8,163 nucleotides of DNA from Ignavibacteriales bacterium CG12_big_fil_rev_8_21_14_0_65_30_8. Its GTDB lineage: Bacteria > Bacteroidota > Ignavibacteria > Ignavibacteriales > Ignavibacteriaceae. Where the stretch lies: assembly GCA_002783525.1 (NCBI GenBank), contig PFGS01000007.1, positions 1 to 8,163 on the forward strand, written 5' to 3'. Shown here one piece after another: positions 5,160-8,163 of the stretch; the first letter of the stretch is position 1, and each line of letters starts with the position of its first letter. Position numbers and translations under genes: made by a program. The notes under the pieces are model-generated. The model saw only the letters and a list, made by a program, of their open reading frames with translations. It was not told the origin of the DNA and did no database searches.

Positions 5160-6452
5160 ATGAATGTAATATCAATTATATCATTTATAGTATGTATTGG
5201 AATATTCTTTTCTTTCTTTCGCACTAATTCTGACTTATTATCCCCAGGTAAAATATTTTCTTTAGTTTGGTGCCTGGTTATAGGAGTTACTAATTTAAAG
5301 TTAAGTTTCTTACAAAAAAGCTGGCCAACTGATGTCTGGATTCAAATACTAATTGGGCCAGTTGCTTTTATGGTCGGGATATTATTTTCTTATTTAATTA
5401 ATTTTGATAAGAAAATTTGGACCAATTTATCTTTAAAAGAAAATCTAAATATTTTCAAACTAAATTATTCGAAGTTATTTGTAATAACTATAATATTATT
5501 TATTCTTTTTATTATAAGTTATTTTATAATAACACTAAAAGCTGGAACTATTCCTATACTTGCCAAAAAACCTTGGATAGTAAGAAGAAATTTTACAATG
5601 TTTGGCATAGGATTATTTTTACATAATGTTTTTCTGATCGTAGTTCTTTCGTGTATATATATAATATTTGAAAAGAATAAAAAAATAAAGAAAATTTTCA
5701 TTTTCTTTCTTGCCCTAATTTCTGTATTAATGTATTCTGCTACTCTGCAGAGATATCAAGTTATTTTTTCTATATTCTTAGTTTTTGTACTTCTATATTA
5801 TACAACATACAAAATTAATCTTAAATCAGTTATTATTATCGGACTATTTATAATTGGCTTCTTCTTTTTAATTTCATCTTTTCGTTTAGGTGAACTTGCT
5901 TTATATATATTATATAAGATTTCAAAAATGAAGTTTTCACCGGATTATGCAATCTTTACTGAACCGTATATGTATATAGCAATGAATTTGGAAAACTTCG
6001 CGCACTCTATTCAAAAGATAGATCACTTTACTTTTGGTTTTTATTCTTTTGATTTTTTTACTGCATTAACAGGCTTGAAACATTGGATTAAAGAATATTA
6101 CTTTTTAATTGATGATCCATATTTAATAAGTCAAAGTTATAATACTTATTCAGCTTTTTGGACATTTTTTAGAGATTTTGGAATTTTAGGGGTCTTCTTT
6201 ATACCTTTTGGAGGAGGCTTGGGAATAGGCGCATTATATTACTCATTTAAAATTAATCCAACTATTAAAAAACTTGTTTTATATGGAATGTTTCTTTTTG
6301 CTGCCATATTTTCCTTTTTTAATAGTGTAGTTGGGTTTTTATGGTTTTTCTATAATCTCATTGCAGTAATAATAATATTCAGATTAATCACTTTACCTGA
6401 AAATAATGAAAAAACAATTTTCAATTTTAATTATACTTTTTCAAATAAATAA
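5160..6452 (+). CDS. Wzy-type oligosaccharide repeat-unit polymerase
   Basis: This is a multi-pass inner-membrane protein (430 residues, roughly 10-12 segments) predicted to join flipped repeat units in the periplasm. Sequence identity in Wzy proteins is low, so the call rests on topology, position after the flippase, and family-like features. These are LQRYQ (196-200) and SSFRLGE (239-245) with likely periplasmic arginines, then EPYMYIAMNLENF (268-280), and NTYSAFWTFFRDFGILGVFFIPFGGGLGIG (328-357) in a large loop leading into a late helix. This matches the oligosaccharide repeat-unit polymerase pattern. ATG starts 6 bp after the flippase stop with no clear Shine-Dalgarno, suggesting translational coupling. 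An O-antigen ligase is a less likely alternative, because Wzz and Wzx lie directly beside it. Confidence 0.82.
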   Translation: MNVISIISFIVCIGIFFSFFRTNSDLLSPGKIFSLVWCLVIGVTNLKLSFLQKSWPTDVWIQILIGPVAFMVGILFSYLINFDKKIWTNLSLKENLNIFKLNYSKLFVITIILFILFIISYFIITLKAGTIPILAKKPWIVRRNFTMFGIGLFLHNVFLIVVLSCIYIIFEKNKKIKKIFIFFLALISVLMYSATLQRYQVIFSIFLVFVLLYYTTYKINLKSVIIIGLFIIGFFFLISSFRLGELALYILYKISKMKFSPDYAIFTEPYMYIAMNLENFAHSIQKIDHFTFGFYSFDFFTALTGLKHWIKEYYFLIDDPYLISQSYNTYSAFWTFFRDFGILGVFFIPFGGGLGIGALYYSFKINPTIKKLVLYGMFLFAAIFSFFNSVVGFLWFFYNLIAVIIIFRLITLPENNEKTIFNFNYTFSNK

Positions 6453-6461
6453 ATTATTAAA

Positions 6462-7412
6462 ATGATTGCAAAACTCGACATAATAATTGTTAACTGGAAC
6501 TCTGGTAATTTTGTCTCTGAATGTATAGAGTCAATCTCTTGTGCAATTATCCAAAATTTTAAATTAAATAGACTTGTTGTTGTTGACAATGGTTCAAGCG
6601 ATGATTCTTTATCAAAAATAAAACCAAATAATTTACCTTTAATAGTTATAAAAAATGAACAAAATTTTGGCTTTGGCAAAGCGTGTAACCAAGGAGCAAT
6701 AGGAAGTGAAGCTGATTATTTATTAATGCTGAATCCAGATACAAGACTTAATGAAAATTCTCTTTGGGGACCAATTAAGTTTATGGAAAAAAAAGACAAT
6801 AAAAATATTGGTGTTATTGGAATTCAAATCTATAACGATAAAAATGAAATCAGTCGTAATTGTGCAAGATTTCCAACTCCTTTAAAAATGATTTATAGGT
6901 CTATAGGTCTTGACAAATTATTTCCCCAAATTTTCCAAAGTCATTTTATGACTGAATGGGATCATAAAAATAGCAGGATTGTCGATCAAGTAATGGGTTC
7001 TTTTTTTATGATTAGAAGAAAACTATTCAATGACTTAAATGGATTTGATGAAAGATTTTTCGTTTATTACGAAGATTTAGATTTAGCATTAAGAGCAAGA
7101 AAAAAATCTTACTTTAATTATTACTTAGCTGATGCGTCAATCTATCATAAAGGAGGAGGTGTTACCGAAAATATTAAATCTAAAAGAATGTTCATTAATT
7201 TGCAAAGCAAAATTCTTTTTGCTCGGAAACATTTTAATTTCAGGACCTTTATTATAGTTTATTTTGTCATTCTAATGTTGGAACCGATTGCAAGAATATT
7301 AGGGGCTGTGTTTAGAGGTTCTTTTAGCACTATAGTTCAAATTTCAAAAGCTTATAAAGAACTTTACAAATCAAATATATTTAATAAGAATTATAATATT
7401 CCTGATAAATGA
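6462..7412 (+). CDS. GT2 family glycosyltransferase (WbbL/rhamnosyltransferase-like)
   Basis: The protein transfers a sugar from a nucleotide donor to the growing lipid-linked repeat unit at the cytoplasmic face. The GT-A fold motifs are in order in 316 residues: IIIVNWNSG (7-15), VVVDNGSSDDS (39-49), NFGFGKACNQG (68-78), LNPDTR (90-95, carrying the metal/nucleotide-binding Asp), DQVMGSFFMIRRKLF (175-189) and GFDERFFVYYEDLDLALRARK (194-214), whose ED pair is the usual catalytic-base site. A hydrophobic stretch at about 262-284 probably anchors the C-terminus to the membrane. The NPDTR and FFVYYEDLDL pattern is that of the rhamnosyltransferase-like subgroup, but donor and acceptor remain unknown. 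ATG starts 9 bp after the polymerase stop. The stop TGA overlaps the next start as ATGA. Confidence 0.93.
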   Translation: MIAKLDIIIVNWNSGNFVSECIESISCAIIQNFKLNRLVVVDNGSSDDSLSKIKPNNLPLIVIKNEQNFGFGKACNQGAIGSEADYLLMLNPDTRLNENSLWGPIKFMEKKDNKNIGVIGIQIYNDKNEISRNCARFPTPLKMIYRSIGLDKLFPQIFQSHFMTEWDHKNSRIVDQVMGSFFMIRRKLFNDLNGFDERFFVYYEDLDLALRARKKSYFNYYLADASIYHKGGGVTENIKSKRMFINLQSKILFARKHFNFRTFIIVYFVILMLEPIARILGAVFRGSFSTIVQISKAYKELYKSNIFNKNYNIPDK

Positions 7413-8163
7413 AAATACTTATCTTACCAAGATATGAACCACAAGCAGCTAGCAGTCGTTATCGTTTTTATCAATATATTCCATACCTAAAAACTCAAGG
7501 ATGGGAAGTTACAGTAAAACCGCTTCTTAGTAACAATTATATCAAATATTTATATGAAAAAACTCCATTACCTGTAGGTGAAATTTTATTAGGATATTTT
7601 GAGAGAATGATTCAGATTCTAAACAAGAAGAATTTTGATTTAATTTGGCTTCAACAAGAAGCATTTCCTTGGATACCGTCTTTTATTGAAAAAATTATTG
7701 TTAGTAGAAAAACTAAAATAGTTGCTGATTATGATGATGCTTTTTTCCATAGATATGATCAAAACAAAAATTTAATAGTAAGAAGTCTCTTAAAAGACAA
7801 AATTGACTCGGTAATGGAATACTCAGATATGGTTTTAGCGGGTAATAATTATTTACTTGAAAGAGCAAAATTAAATAATAAAAATGTTAAGTTATTTCCG
7901 ACTGTTGTTGATACAAACATATTTAAAAATACTAACCCAATTAAAGATGATGTTTTTACTATTGGTTGGATTGGTTCGCCTGGAACGTCCAAATATATAA
8001 AGTTAATAGAAGATGTCTTAAAAGAAGTATCTCTAGAAAAAGATATTCGAATAAATTTAATTGGTGCTAATAAAATTAAGATAAACGGTGTATCTTTAAA
8101 TCATATCAAATGGGATCAAAATACGGAGGTAGAAGAAATATCCAAATTTGATGTGGGTATAAT
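7409..8163 (+). CDS. GT4-type glycosyltransferase, GT-B fold (5' part, runs off window)
   Basis: The first 251 codons of a gene continue past the right edge. The ATG overlaps the stop of the GT2 gene (ATGA at 7409-7412), so translation is probably coupled. The N-terminal Rossmann domain opens with MKILILPRYEPQAASSRYRFYQYIPYL, in which the SSRYR motif and following helix are typical of GT4-like enzymes acting on LPS or capsule. Further landmarks are ADYDDAFF (107-114), AGNNYLLERA (144-153) and PTVVDTNIF (164-172). The second Rossmann domain then begins with FTIGWIGSPGTSKYI (183-197) and INLIGA (215-220). The donor-binding E-x7-E region would lie outside the window. It is expected to add another sugar to the repeat unit. 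The sugar cannot be named. Confidence 0.88.
   Translation, partial: MKILILPRYEPQAASSRYRFYQYIPYLKTQGWEVTVKPLLSNNYIKYLYEKTPLPVGEILLGYFERMIQILNKKNFDLIWLQQEAFPWIPSFIEKIIVSRKTKIVADYDDAFFHRYDQNKNLIVRSLLKDKIDSVMEYSDMVLAGNNYLLERAKLNNKNVKLFPTVVDTNIFKNTNPIKDDVFTIGWIGSPGTSKYIKLIEDVLKEVSLEKDIRINLIGANKIKINGVSLNHIKWDQNTEVEEISKFDVGI

Noticed and set aside
5417..5701. Two short open frames, one on each strand
   Set aside because: Both fall inside the polymerase gene and have the composition expected of out-of-frame AT-rich sequence.
6431..6679. Minus-strand open frame of 82 codons spanning the polymerase/GT2 junction
   Set aside because: It is antisense to two well-supported coding ends, including the conserved GT2 N-terminal motifs.
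1..8163. CRISPR array, tRNA/rRNA, insertion sequence or phage genes
   Set aside because: I saw no regularly spaced direct repeats, tRNA cloverleaf, transposase or integrase motifs, or paired terminal repeats in the window.

Overview
The window comes from an AT-rich bacterial chromosome, and no phage or transposon hallmarks are visible. A small membrane protein resembling the Bacteroidota family DUF3098, a EutN/CcmL-type microcompartment vertex protein, clear AAGGA-type ribosome binding sites and several TTG starts together suggest the FCB group, most likely an Ignavibacteria-like lineage. The lineage is an inference from gene content and is not proven by the sequence.

Left part (1-2192): the window opens with the last 31 codons of an unidentified plus-strand gene. 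It meets the minus-strand gene dprA tail to tail, with a 4-bp overlap. Reading leftward on the minus strand, the order is an 82-residue helical protein (possibly HTH), a strong sigma-70-like promoter, a compact GC-rich structured RNA ending in a terminator hairpin, a DUF3098-like two-helix membrane protein, a solitary EutN/CcmL-type vertex protein and dprA. The last three are packed tightly (0 and 15 bp gaps) and look like one transcript. The RNA lies in their leader, so it is either a free small RNA or a leader/attenuator.

Middle (2193-2449): a 257-bp divergent intergenic region contains a perfect 8+2+8 bp palindrome that looks like a dimeric repressor or activator site.

Right part (2450-8163): a plus-strand polysaccharide operon holds a Wzz-type chain-length regulator, a Wzx-type flippase, a Wzy-type polymerase, a GT2 glycosyltransferase and the start of a GT4 glycosyltransferase. 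Gaps are 10, 6 and 9 bp, and the last two genes overlap as ATGA. This is the core set of a Wzx/Wzy-dependent surface polysaccharide (O-antigen or capsule) locus. The GTs build the lipid-linked repeat unit, Wzx flips it, Wzy polymerises it and Wzz sets its length. The locus continues past the window end.

Most worth a second look: the promoter-hairpin-terminator RNA at about 1794-1913, and the vertex protein with no shell partners in sight, cotranscribed with dprA.
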